40,638 nucleotides of DNA from Ktedonobacteraceae bacterium (GTDB taxonomy: Bacteria; Chloroflexota; Ktedonobacteria; Ktedonobacterales; Ktedonobacteraceae): positions 1-40,638 of the forward strand of contig JAFAXQ010000001.1 in assembly GCA_019240835.1 (NCBI GenBank). The letters are read 5' to 3'. Positions 27,112-35,220 of the stretch are shown here, piece by piece; position 1 is the first letter of the stretch, and each line of letters begins with the position of its first letter. The translations under genes were made by a program, and so were the position numbers. Under the pieces are notes generated by a model. It saw nothing but the letters and a program-made list of their open reading frames with translations. It had not been told where the DNA came from and ran no database searches.

Positions 27112-28854
27112 ATGCCGGAGCAAAAACGATGTAACTCTTGTGGCGAGATCAATAATGCTGATGCGCTCCGTTGTAGCGAATGTGGGCACATGCTGTCTAG
27201 CTCAACAGTATTGCTACCGAACAACTCAAAAGTCATTACAGATTCTTCGCAAAAGGTAAATATTGTTCCTCCTCCTGCTCCTGTGAATCCACCAAGTCGC
27301 TTTACAGTTGTTAATAAAAAAACAACCTGGTGGATTGTTGGAGGGTGTGTCATCCTCATTGTACTCGTGTTTACACTACTCATTCTACCCCGTCTTGCAA
27401 ATCCAGGGCCACAGCCAATCACAACCCTACCTCCGTTGCCGAATGGATTAGGTGTGGTCATAGCGCCTAATGGCGAAAATGTCGGTGTGAACGATGGGGC
27501 TTTTCCTCCTTTTGATATTGGTCGTGCTGACAGCGACTTGAAGCGACAGGCAGTGCAAGCACTTAGAGATGGCAATGCGCAAGAGGCGATAGCACTATGG
27601 AGTCAAGGTTTAGAAAAGGATACTAATGATGCCGAGGCACTGATCTACATAGAGAATCAAAAAGCCGTTGCCTTTAACCATGTTACCCTGATAGTTGGTT
27701 TAGACTTTCAGCAGCCTTTTCCCGATACTGCGGCACAGAGTACTCTACAAGGGGCGTATATTGCACAGAAAGAGTTCAACGATAGCCACAATATAAAGCT
27801 ACGTCTGCTTATCGCCAACACCGGAGGTGAACTAGACTATATTCGTCCTGTTGCCCAGCAAATAGGGCACATAGCTAGCCAGGATCCGAGCGTTGTTGGT
27901 ATTCTTGGTTGGCAAACCTCAGCACGCACAGAAAATGTTCTCGATTCCTTGCGCAAGACCGGAACTCATATTCCGATAGTATCTCAGAAAGCTACAGCTA
28001 GTAAATTGACGGGCGTCTCTCCTTACTTCTTCCGCATTGTGCCTTCAAACGAAGTGCAAGCTCCAGTGGCAGCAAAGATGGCAAATATGCTCCAAGCTAC
28101 GCAGGTAGTAGTCTTTGTAGATCCTAATAACCTTTACAGTCAAGATCTTGCGCAGGATTTTAAGCAACAATTTACTGCGACTAATCACCGAATTCTTCCA
28201 GATGAGAACTTCACATCAGGGAAGACGACAGCAGCTTCTTTTTCAAAGTCCCTTCGCACGGCATTAAAAAATACCCCTGATCCTAGCCATGTGGTGATCT
28301 TGTTTGCGGGCATCACTACATATGATGCAGAGCAGTTCCAGGATGCACTTGGAGCATTTCCCAAATTGTTGGTGATTTCAGGAGACGGTGGGTACGCTGC
28401 ACGTCCAAATAGTTATGGTCGTTGGTATTTTGTCTCCGTCGCGTACCATGATGAATGGTCAGCATTAACGGGAAATAGACCACCCCCATTTTTTCAGGAA
28501 TATGATGACGCGTTTGATCCGACCCATCAGTCCCCAGGTGACTATGGTCGTGGGCTTCCCAATGATACTGCCATAGTTTCATACGACGCAGCTAAGGTGC
28601 TATCGCGAGGCATTGAGGATGCCCTGAAAGGTACCACTAAGCTTACGCCGCAGGCTCTTACTGATGCTCTTACGCAAATTACAGTAGATCATCCATTTCA
28701 GGGAATCAGTGGACAAATTGCGTTTGATGCTAATCACGATCCAATCGATAAGGCTTTTGTCATTCTCAGGGTTGATGATAAGGGTTATATTAAAATGTTC
28801 TGTGTAGGAGGTCATTTTTCTAACAGCTCAGACGGTTCGCTACCCAAATGTTGA
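27112..28854 (+). CDS. Zinc-ribbon, membrane-anchored periplasmic-binding-type sensor
   Basis: A 580-residue protein with an N-terminal zinc ribbon (C7, C10, C21, C24), a Pro-rich linker and one membrane helix (about 73-93, WWIVGGCVILIVLVF). A short TPR-like stretch (ALRDGNAQEAIALWSQGL) follows, then a type I periplasmic-binding domain of the branched-chain amino acid/receptor family: VTLIVGLDFQQPF, VVGILGWQTSARTENV, PIVSQKATASKLTGV, YFFRIVPSNEVQ and FAGITTYDAEQF. The binding domain would lie outside and the zinc ribbon inside. No transporter genes are adjacent, so it is more likely a sensor than a permease component. It starts 141 bases after the TIR-TPR gene on the same strand. Confidence 0.85.
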   Translation: MPEQKRCNSCGEINNADALRCSECGHMLSSSTVLLPNNSKVITDSSQKVNIVPPPAPVNPPSRFTVVNKKTTWWIVGGCVILIVLVFTLLILPRLANPGPQPITTLPPLPNGLGVVIAPNGENVGVNDGAFPPFDIGRADSDLKRQAVQALRDGNAQEAIALWSQGLEKDTNDAEALIYIENQKAVAFNHVTLIVGLDFQQPFPDTAAQSTLQGAYIAQKEFNDSHNIKLRLLIANTGGELDYIRPVAQQIGHIASQDPSVVGILGWQTSARTENVLDSLRKTGTHIPIVSQKATASKLTGVSPYFFRIVPSNEVQAPVAAKMANMLQATQVVVFVDPNNLYSQDLAQDFKQQFTATNHRILPDENFTSGKTTAASFSKSLRTALKNTPDPSHVVILFAGITTYDAEQFQDALGAFPKLLVISGDGGYAARPNSYGRWYFVSVAYHDEWSALTGNRPPPFFQEYDDAFDPTHQSPGDYGRGLPNDTAIVSYDAAKVLSRGIEDALKGTTKLTPQALTDALTQITVDHPFQGISGQIAFDANHDPIDKAFVILRVDDKGYIKMFCVGGHFSNSSDGSLPKC

Positions 28855-28869
28855 GTCTCCGAGAAGCCA

Positions 28870-28916
28870 CTCGTGCAATCTCCCCTTTTTTCTAAGACAA
28901 GGAGACGTCGCACGAG
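28870..28916. terminator. Inverted repeat between the sensor gene and dus
   Basis: CTCGTGC-AA-TCTCC (28870-28883) pairs with GGAGA-CGTC-GCACGAG (28901-28916), with mismatches inside. It is a reasonable terminator stem after the sensor gene, but no T run follows the right arm on the plus strand. Confidence 0.4.
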
Positions 28917-28961
28917 GAGATCATCACATCATCGAACGAAACAACCCAAAAAAGGGAGATA

Positions 28962-29927
28962 ATGAAAAATTTCTGGAACGAGTTAAACAAACCTATATTT
29001 ATTCTGGCACCAATGGAAGATGTAACCGATACTGTATTGAGACAAGTGATAGCCCGATACGGGAAACCTACGGTGTTTTTTACTGAGTTTACCAATGTGG
29101 AAGGGATGTTTTCAAAGGGAGAAACACATGTTGTCCATAGACTGCAATATACCGAAATAGAGCGGCCACTTGTCGCACAAATTTGGGGGTCTCAGCCGGA
29201 GAACTTCTGTAAAGCGGCAAGAAAATTAGTGGATATGGGATTCAGTGGGGTAGACCTTAACATGGGCTGTCCTGCCCAGGGTCCAGTCAGTAGAGGGGTC
29301 TGTTCAGGTTTAATTAATAACCGACCACTGGCAAAAGAAATCATTGACGCGACAAAAGAAGGAGCAGCAGGCCTCATACCAGTCAGCGTCAAAACACGCT
29401 TAGGTTATCGGGCAATTGACTTCGGGTGGATACAATTCGTTCTTGAACAGAAACCGGCAGTCTTAACTGTTCACTTACGTACTGTCTCAGAGAAGTCTAA
29501 AGTTCCAGCCCATTGGGATACACTGAAAACGGTTGTCGAGATGAGAGACACTTTGAGTAGTGAGACGTTGATTATTGGGAATGGGGATATAAAGTCACTT
29601 GATGAGGCGAGACAAAAAGTGGCAGAAGCAGGTGCAGATGGAGCAATGGTAGGCCGAGGTATCTTTGAAAATCCTTTCCTCTTTTCAGATACTCAGATAA
29701 ATGATAAAACGCCGGAAGAGAAAATGCATCTGTTGCTTGACCATATGCATCTTTGGCAGGAGACCTGGGGGACGAGCAAGCACTTTCCTACCTTGCGTAA
29801 GTTTTTTAAAGTCTACGCAAATGGCTTCCCAGGAGCGCAGGAGCTACGTATGCAACTGATGGAGACGCAAACGCCCGAAGAAACAGAACAGATAGTTACC
29901 TCATTTTTACGTGCGTTCTCTTCTTGA
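28962..29927 (+). CDS. tRNA-dihydrouridine synthase
   Basis: FMN-dependent reductase that makes dihydrouridine in tRNA D-loops. The 321-residue protein shows PIFILAPMEDVTDTVLRQ, QIWGSQPENF, GVDLNMGCPAQG, then the catalytic-cysteine region RGVCSGLI, SVKTRLGY, VHLRTVSEKSK and the FMN-phosphate motif GADGAMVGRGIFENPFLF. AAGGGAG lies before the ATG. The HLRT in place of HxRT with a following Q is a small departure from the E. coli enzymes. Base composition is more AT-rich than that of neighbouring genes such as rpsB, which suggests acquisition or a different lineage. Confidence 0.9.
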   Translation: MKNFWNELNKPIFILAPMEDVTDTVLRQVIARYGKPTVFFTEFTNVEGMFSKGETHVVHRLQYTEIERPLVAQIWGSQPENFCKAARKLVDMGFSGVDLNMGCPAQGPVSRGVCSGLINNRPLAKEIIDATKEGAAGLIPVSVKTRLGYRAIDFGWIQFVLEQKPAVLTVHLRTVSEKSKVPAHWDTLKTVVEMRDTLSSETLIIGNGDIKSLDEARQKVAEAGADGAMVGRGIFENPFLFSDTQINDKTPEEKMHLLLDHMHLWQETWGTSKHFPTLRKFFKVYANGFPGAQELRMQLMETQTPEETEQIVTSFLRAFSS

Positions 29928-30006
29928 TCCTCTATCTGTCATAGTATAAGCCATTTTAACCGCAAGCAGACAAACGATCTATCTCCGAGCCAGAAGAACT
30001 ATCCCC

Positions 30007-30035
30007 TTGACCTGCTAGGAAGCAATCGGTAAAAT
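30007..30035 (+). promoter_or_regulatory. Possible promoter ahead of the truncated sensor-domain fragment
   Basis: TTGACC (30007-30012), 17-base spacer and TAAAAT (30030-30035). The match is good by consensus. It may be a chance match or drive the short reading frame at 30071. Confidence 0.35.
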
Positions 30036-30070
30036 CCTGCTGTACGCGCTTTTTAGCAGAATGGTCGGAG

Positions 30071-30451
30071 ATGCAGATTATTAAAGGCGAATGCGGAGGG
30101 TTGATCTCCCGAGCTGATACTACGAATGGTGATACTCCAAGCTTCTACTACTTTGAAGTTTGTCAGGATGGGTCTTACGACGTTACAGCCTTCTTGAAAG
30201 GTAATCATATATACTTGATAGGTCGAACGAAAAGTTCAGCGATTTATCAGGGATTTCAGCAACGCAACTGGGTTAAAGTTGTCGCAAACGCAAATACCCT
30301 ATATTTCTACGTGAATGAGCACATGATCGATCACATAAGTGATACTAACCTTAGTAGCGGCCAAATCGGCATTATGGCCCGCTCCTACAATAACCCTCCG
30401 ACTGAAGTAGCATTTAGCAACGCAAAGGTATGGTTACTCAGGGCCTCTTGA
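30071..30451 (+). pseudogene. Fragment of a Ktedonobacter-type LamG/glycosidase-16-like surface domain
   Basis: 126 codons matching the C-terminal domain often found on Ktedonobacter membrane kinases and surface proteins: GECGGLISRAD, FYYFEVCQDGSYDVTAFL, NWVKVVANANTLYFYVN, SGQIGIMARSYNNPPTEV and FSNAKVWLL. The same frame is open upstream only to a TAA at 30029-30031, so the parent N-terminus (membrane helix or kinase) is gone. ATG 30071 has CGGAG right against it, which is too close for a good start. I read it as a remnant rather than a working gene. Confidence 0.65.
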
Positions 30452-30536
30452 ACACGTACATGCCCAACTCAAAGGTGAAGATCACTTCGTTGCACTGCGC
30501 AAGCACATGGGCTGATGCTTAAGGAGATAGAAGAAA

Positions 30537-30737
30537 TTACACAAAAACTCCGTCGATATCGCCAACGAGCTTCTGAATTTCTCGTAGGCGGCGCTCTGCC
30601 AACTCAACATTCTCTAATGCCTGGGCCAAAATACGAGCCTCAATTGAAGGGTAGGTCTCGGCAATTTCCGGGTCAATCACGCCACCAACGAGTTCTAGAG
30701 CGCGATTCAGGTTGTTGTCTAAGGTTGCAGTTGACAT
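30537..30737 (-). CDS. Small hypothetical protein
   Basis: A 66-residue protein (start MSTATLDNNLNRALELVGG). ATG 30737 has AGGGGA six bases upstream, better than ATG 30752. The sequence is mostly amphipathic helix (PSIEARILAQALENVELAERRLREIQKL), acidic, without Cys or membrane segment. No family is recognised. It lies in a region of gene remnants, so expression is uncertain. Confidence 0.5.
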   Translation of the reverse strand: MSTATLDNNLNRALELVGGVIDPEIAETYPSIEARILAQALENVELAERRLREIQKLVGDIDGVFV

Positions 30738-31426
30738 AGCTTGTCCCCTCATCCTCTGTGAGAAATATTACAATAACTCCTACAAGGCTATCTCTGTATA
30801 CAATATGTGGCCAAGAACTGACACCCTCTCTTCGTAACTTCTTCATACTGCTCATTACGTAGATCAAGGGTAAATGGTTACATTGAAGGACGCATCCTTT
30901 CTCATGCCTCAATGTCTGTACGCATATTACACGAGGCGCGAAAAAAAACCAAGACAAGAACCAACATTCTCACTTGTATAACGCCTGAAGTACTATCTAT
31001 ACCTTGTGCAATAGCAACCATGTTGACTCTTCAACAAAGTCAATGGCGATATCACCATAATAGACCGGTCCATCGCTGCGCTTGGTAGCTTTGGTACCAA
31101 AGTAGTTATTGGCCTGACTGAGGTGGGACTCCTCTCTCTATCCAACTAGATAAACGTGGGGGAAGAGTATTTTTGGCGATAGCTAAGTTTTCTTAGCAAG
31201 GGAGCAAGCTTACATGTTCTCAAATCTATAAATGTAATAAGTATATTCTAATATAGATAAAAAGTTTCTTAAAATGTTGATAGTGGTGCTTTTATTTCTT
31301 GAAATTCTGGCAAGAGCGTGGTATGCTTTTGAAGGGAGATGTTATAGAGATGAGAAGTGAAACATATAGGTTACGCGCAAACGTTGTACAATTGACAGCG
31401 TAGATTTTGTAAAGGAGAAACATCAT
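30738..31426. other. 689-base gap with gene debris
   Basis: No full gene is seen. One stretch at 30997-31137 reads as coding on the minus strand (see separate entry). The bases nearest 31427 are AT-rich and hold TACAAT followed by AATTGACA, which may include a promoter for the SRPBCC gene, but no confident -35/-10 pair was found. Confidence 0.4.
30997..31137 (-). pseudogene. Unidentified gene fragment
   Basis: 46 codons bounded by stops, ending at TAG 30997-30999. The peptide contains LSQANNYFGTKATKRSDG and VYYGDIAIDFVEESTW and has protein-like composition, but no start codon or ribosome site. I do not recognise the family. The frame is not explained by other genes, so I treat it as a remnant. 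Confidence 0.35.
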
Positions 31427-32059
31427 ATGACCGACTATACACAGCATCACGCATCAGTGCTTGTAAATGCACCTGTCCATCAGGTGTATGCATTGTTTTC
31501 ACACTTCAATGACTTTCCAAAGTTCATGAGCTTTGTTAAAGAAGTCACCTACTACGACGACCAGCGGAGCCACTGGGTGGCAGATATTCTAGGTCGCCAT
31601 GAGTGGGATGCCATTAATGAAAATTGGGTTGAGGATCGGCAAATTGGTTGGCGTTCAACTAGTGGGTTTGAGAACTTTGGCAAGGTAACATTCTCTCCGA
31701 GTGGTTCTAACCAGACGCAGGTGGATGTTTTCATCAGTTACAGTCCACCGGCCGGTGTGCTTGGTAAGGTTGGAGAGAACCTGGGTGCTGGTAGCCACTT
31801 TGAGCGTGCGCTCCAGGAAGATTTGAGTCACTTTGCACGTATGGTTGACCAGGCTCCTGCAGGTGCGCTCGATCCTACTTCATCCAACTACCTCTTCCAT
31901 GCCGGAAGTGCAGCAGCGAAGGGCCAGACAACGAGCCGTCAGGACGAGACGATGTACGACGACGCGGGTGTAAGAAGCGCGAGGACAAGTCGGCCCATGA
32001 GTGATAGTGACATCACTGGCATGACAAATGAAGAGCTGACAGCCCGCGATAACCTATAA
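31427..32059 (+). CDS. SRPBCC (polyketide cyclase/COQ10-like) protein
   Basis: A 210-residue protein with an SRPBCC/START-like domain in residues 1-145: HASVLVNAPVHQVYALFSHFNDFPKFM, then VTYYDDQRSHWVADILGRHEWDA and GWRSTSGFENFGKVTFSP. These bind hydrophobic ligands in the COQ10/cyclase-dehydrase group. The last 60 residues are a low-complexity polar tail. AAAGGAG lies before the ATG. It stands alone on the plus strand. No cyclase or quinone gene is adjacent, so the ligand is unknown. Confidence 0.85.
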   Translation: MTDYTQHHASVLVNAPVHQVYALFSHFNDFPKFMSFVKEVTYYDDQRSHWVADILGRHEWDAINENWVEDRQIGWRSTSGFENFGKVTFSPSGSNQTQVDVFISYSPPAGVLGKVGENLGAGSHFERALQEDLSHFARMVDQAPAGALDPTSSNYLFHAGSAAAKGQTTSRQDETMYDDAGVRSARTSRPMSDSDITGMTNEELTARDNL

Positions 32060-32177
32060 GGGTAAGTGTCTTTGTAGGTGTTCGGTGTGGTTTGCTTGAA
32101 AAATTAGGTGCGATTACCATGAGGTACGGATTACAGCCTGATGCCCCCTCATGAAATGGGCGCAGGCATGTCTCCCC

Positions 32178-32234
32178 AACTCAAATTGCCTCATACTTTG
32201 TCTCTTCGGAGGCAAGGTATGAGGCAAATGAGTT
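32178..32234. terminator. Long inverted repeat after the SRPBCC gene
   Basis: AACTCAAATTGCCTCATAC (32178-32196) pairs with GTATGAGGCAAATGAGTT (32217-32234), with one bulge, around a 20-base loop that can extend the stem (CTC...GAG). It may end the SRPBCC transcript or be a cis element ahead of the NrtR gene. There is no following T run. Confidence 0.45.
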
Positions 32235-32307
32235 CAGTGTGCGTAGCACGTGTAGTAGTGGTGGTCCCTCGCGGGTCACGCTGGGCGTATCCTGAGTTCA
32301 CAGCCTC

Positions 32308-32336
32308 TTGACAGAAGCTTACGTTTAGGGTATATT
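32308..32336 (+). promoter_or_regulatory. Consensus promoter of the Nudix regulator gene
   Basis: TTGACA (32308-32313), a 17-base spacer and TATATT (32331-32336). Transcription should start near 32343. The -10 overlaps the palindromic operator, which fits repression. Confidence 0.85.
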
Positions 32337-32357
32337 AGTGTAAAAGATACACTAATA
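32333..32357. promoter_or_regulatory. NrtR-type operator (10-bp arms)
   Basis: TATTAGTGTA-AAAGA-TACACTAATA is a perfect inverted repeat with a 5-base spacer. Its core fits GT-N7-AC (GT-AAAAGAT-AC), the pattern I recall for NrtR operators. It overlaps the -10 and start of transcription, so the gene is probably autorepressed. Confidence 0.75.
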
Positions 32358-32379
32358 CAAGAAAGTTTATGTACGTCGT

Positions 32380-33120
32380 ATGGAAGAGCAAAGTCCAGGA
32401 ATGAACACCACCCAGGATGGAGTAGGTGGAGGAGAGCAGAGCGAACAGAAAGTTCATCATTATGATGTGAGCAAGTATGAGCGCCCATCGGTCAGTGTGG
32501 ACGTAGTGATGATGAGCCTGCGTCAGCGTGATCTGCAGGTCTTACTGATCAATCGCCGCTCATGGCCTTTTGAGAAGAAGTGGGCCATTCCTGGCGGTTT
32601 TGTCAATATTGATGAATCATTGGAAGCTGCAGCCAAGCGAGAATTGCAGGAGGAGACCGGAGTACAAGATGTCTATCTAGAGCAGTTGTATACCTTTGGC
32701 GATCCCGGACGTGATCCGCGCACACGCGTGATTACAGTCGTGTATTTTGCACTGCTTGACTCTGAGCGCTTGCAGGTCAGGGCGGCCAGTGATGCTAGCG
32801 ATGTTGGCTGGTTCTCTGTCTACAAGCTACCATCGCTTGCCTTCGACCATGAGAAAATTCTCCAGTATGCGCTCAGCCGCTTGCGTGGTAAGCTCGACTA
32901 TACGACGATTGCTTTTAACCTGCTACCAGAACAGTTCACCTTACGTGAACTGCAGCAGGTGTACGAAATCATTCTCCATCGCAAGCTTGACAAGCGCAAC
33001 TTCCGTAAGAAAGTTCTTGCTACGGGTATTCTGGAAGATACAGAAATAAAGAAAATGGAAGGTACCCACCGCCCCGCCCGTTTGTATCGCTTCAATCCGG
33101 CGGCAGAAAGAAAACTGTAA
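32380..33120 (+). CDS. NrtR-family Nudix-domain transcription regulator
   Basis: NrtR proteins couple an ADP-ribose-binding Nudix domain to a winged-helix DNA-binding domain and control NAD metabolism genes. Residues about 30-165 hold SVSVDVVMMSLRQRDLQVLLINR, the PGG motif (WAIPGGFVN) and a complete Nudix box, GFVNIDESLEAAAKRELQEE followed by TGV. The rest (LPEQFTLRELQQVYEIIL, RNFRKKVL, RPARLYRF) is the winged-helix domain. The intact Nudix box is notable because many NrtRs lack hydrolase residues. The gene stands alone, with its own operator, so other targets lie outside the window. The start at 32380 lacks a strong ribosome-binding site. Confidence 0.88.
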   Translation: MEEQSPGMNTTQDGVGGGEQSEQKVHHYDVSKYERPSVSVDVVMMSLRQRDLQVLLINRRSWPFEKKWAIPGGFVNIDESLEAAAKRELQEETGVQDVYLEQLYTFGDPGRDPRTRVITVVYFALLDSERLQVRAASDASDVGWFSVYKLPSLAFDHEKILQYALSRLRGKLDYTTIAFNLLPEQFTLRELQQVYEIILHRKLDKRNFRKKVLATGILEDTEIKKMEGTHRPARLYRFNPAAERKL

Positions 33121-33125
33121 AGCAA

Positions 33126-33866
33126 CTATTGTGACAGCTCCAGCAGATCAAGCAGTTCGTATAGAGAATGCACGAGGTGGCAGTCAACATTCCTCTGCTC
33201 TAACAGTCCCAGGCGATCAAGCAGCACGGGTGTTATCCCGACAGTGCGCGCTCCCAACACATCAAGAATGTACGAATCTCCTATGTGCAGCGTATAATCA
33301 GCGATAGAATTAGTACGCTCTAGTGCCAGTTCGTAGAGTGCCGACGCTGGTTTGGCTTGACGTGCGGTTGCCGAGACGAGGAGCGTAGTAAAATATTTGA
33401 CGAGGCCAAGATTGCGCAAGATGGAGCCGAGCGTGATACCCCAATCAGAAATTGCGCCTAGTGTATATCCGTACTCATGGAGCAATTCGAGTGTAGATAC
33501 GACATCGGGGTACACCTCCCAGCTTGTGTGTTGCTCGAACTCCTCAATGATGGCGTGAGAGAGCTGATAGAGACGGCGTTGCTCATGTTCTTCCACAAAC
33601 GGGCGTAGCAGATCCATATAGTAGGTCAGCCAGAATGCATATATAGACTCTGCGCTCGCCCAAGTAGGTTTATTGCTGTGTGCCTGACGCAAAAAGTAGT
33701 CCTCCGCTTCATACATGCGCTGCCTTAACGCATCAAGATGGATGTGTAAATCGAGTTGTTGGCATACGCGCTGGCAAATTTCGGCAGACGAGGGTGATGG
33801 ACGTAACAACGTGAACCCTACGTCGAAGAAAATGGTACGAATGGCTTGCGCTTGTTCGAGTGGCAT
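33126..33866 (-). CDS. HAD-family hydrolase
   Basis: A 246-residue phosphatase-type protein. Motif I is TIFFDVGFTLL (DxG rather than DxD, as in the HDHD3/dehalogenase-like branch); motif II is the Ser in LGAISDWG; the motif III Lys is in RQAKPASALYELAL; and motif IV is GDSYILDVLGA. The cap is an all-helical insertion between motifs I and II. It follows prfA by 54 bases on the same strand and probably shares its transcript. Substrate unknown; release-factor operons often carry prmC in this position, which is missing here. Confidence 0.88.
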   Translation of the reverse strand: MPLEQAQAIRTIFFDVGFTLLRPSPSSAEICQRVCQQLDLHIHLDALRQRMYEAEDYFLRQAHSNKPTWASAESIYAFWLTYYMDLLRPFVEEHEQRRLYQLSHAIIEEFEQHTSWEVYPDVVSTLELLHEYGYTLGAISDWGITLGSILRNLGLVKYFTTLLVSATARQAKPASALYELALERTNSIADYTLHIGDSYILDVLGARTVGITPVLLDRLGLLEQRNVDCHLVHSLYELLDLLELSQ

Positions 33867-33920
33867 GAGTCTCCTGGATAAAACGACACAACAAGAGGTG
33901 ATTCTTTGGCCGTGCTCTCG

Positions 33921-34994
33921 CTACAGATTTTGCAATTTGTCGATCTGGTCAACTGTAGTCAGGTTGTCGATGAATTCGTCAATTTCACCGTTCATGATGT
34001 CAGGGAGGTTGTGCCTTGTCAAACCGATGCGATGATCGGTAACGCGATCCTGGGGGAAATTATATGTACGAATTTTCTCGCTACGGTCGCCGGTCTGCAC
34101 CTGTGAGTGCCGTGTCTTACGCAGTTCTTCTTGTCGGCGCTCTTCCTCCAAATCCCAGAGGCGAGATTTGAGCACGGTCATGGCCTTGAGCTTATTCTTG
34201 AGTTGTGATTTCTCATCTTGACAAGTAACGACGAGGCCGCTAGGCAGGTGCGTAATACGTACTGCCGAGTCGGTGGTGTTCACGCTCTGGCCACCGTGAC
34301 CAGTGGAGCGGTAGACATCGACCCGAATATCGCTATCTTTGATGTCGATGTTAATGTCATCGTCAACCTCTGGCAGGACAATTACTTTTGCTGTAGAGGT
34401 GTGTATGCGCCCGTTGGCTTCAGTGACGGGAACACGCTGCACACGGTGTGTGCCCCCCTCGTACTTCATCCGGCTATAGGCACCTTTGCCCTTGACTACA
34501 AAGGTGATATCCCTGATCCCCCCCTGACCCATTTCGTTGCTATCCAGCACCTCAGTCTTCCAGCGGTGTATATCAGCATAGCGGCTGTACATGCGGAAAA
34601 GCTCACCTGCGAAGAGGGCCGCCTCGTCGCCGCCGGTGCCAGCCTGAATGGTGGCAATGGCGTTTTTGTCGTCCATGCTATCTTTGGGTAGCAAGGAGAT
34701 TTTTATCTGCTCTAGAAGCTGTTCTCTACTTCTCTTGAGATGCTCGACTTCCTCGTGGGCGAGATCTTGCAATTCCGCATCGTCGCTGCTCTCCTGCATC
34801 TCCTGTGCTTCAGTGATCTGCTTATCTATCTTGAGCAGATCATAATACTGCTGGACGACTTTTTCAAGCTCTGCATGTTCGCGCCCATAGCGTTGCAGCA
34901 GAGCGAGGTCGTCAAGTACCTCTGGCCCGGCCATTAGTGTATTCAGTTCCTCGTACCGTTGTGCCAGACTAGCAAGTTTCTCTATCAAATCCAT
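33921..34994 (-). CDS. prfA: Peptide chain release factor 1
   Basis: Recognises UAA and UAG stop codons and triggers peptidyl-tRNA hydrolysis. The 357-residue protein carries the stop-recognition tripeptide PVT within QRVPVTEANGRIHTSTA and the catalytic GGQ in TGHGGQSVNTTDSAVRI, followed by the VVTCQDEKSQ segment. The GGQ and PxT motifs identify RF1 rather than RF2. Full length for the family. ATG 34994 agrees with the usual N-terminal helix. An extended -10 promoter lies about 70 bases upstream; the HAD gene follows. Confidence 0.97.
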   Translation of the reverse strand: MDLIEKLASLAQRYEELNTLMAGPEVLDDLALLQRYGREHAELEKVVQQYYDLLKIDKQITEAQEMQESSDDAELQDLAHEEVEHLKRSREQLLEQIKISLLPKDSMDDKNAIATIQAGTGGDEAALFAGELFRMYSRYADIHRWKTEVLDSNEMGQGGIRDITFVVKGKGAYSRMKYEGGTHRVQRVPVTEANGRIHTSTAKVIVLPEVDDDINIDIKDSDIRVDVYRSTGHGGQSVNTTDSAVRITHLPSGLVVTCQDEKSQLKNKLKAMTVLKSRLWDLEEERRQEELRKTRHSQVQTGDRSEKIRTYNFPQDRVTDHRIGLTRHNLPDIMNGEIDEFIDNLTTVDQIDKLQNL

Positions 34995-35063
34995 AATAAG
35001 TGACTTCCTTCTGATCTCTTACCATCCACCCCAAACACACACACGGGGTCTCTCGGCTCGTAT

Positions 35064-35072
35064 ATTATAACA
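35064..35072 (-). promoter_or_regulatory. Extended -10 promoter for prfA
   Basis: On the minus strand TGT precedes TATAAT (35069-35064). A weak AGATAT sits at -35 spacing. Transcription would start near 35057. Confidence 0.6.
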
Positions 35073-35220
35073 CATTCGGCCAGCGTATATCTGAACTAGA
35101 GGGTGAGACTCGCTTTATCTTTCCAACTAGGTTTGGCAATAGTCCACAAGTAAACCCCCTTTTAATAATTTGGAAATGAGGGTATGTTCTGGTTATTGAT
35201 GGTCGCAACCATGAATATAT

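Noticed and set aside
30673..30957. Minus-strand 94-codon reading frame
   Set aside because: Overlaps the better-supported small gene at 30537-30737, has a weak start and unlikely residue composition.
32178..32234. Possible riboswitch or attenuator before the NrtR gene
   Set aside because: The inverted repeat ends before the promoter at 32308, so it is not in the NrtR transcript; it is more likely a terminator of the SRPBCC gene.
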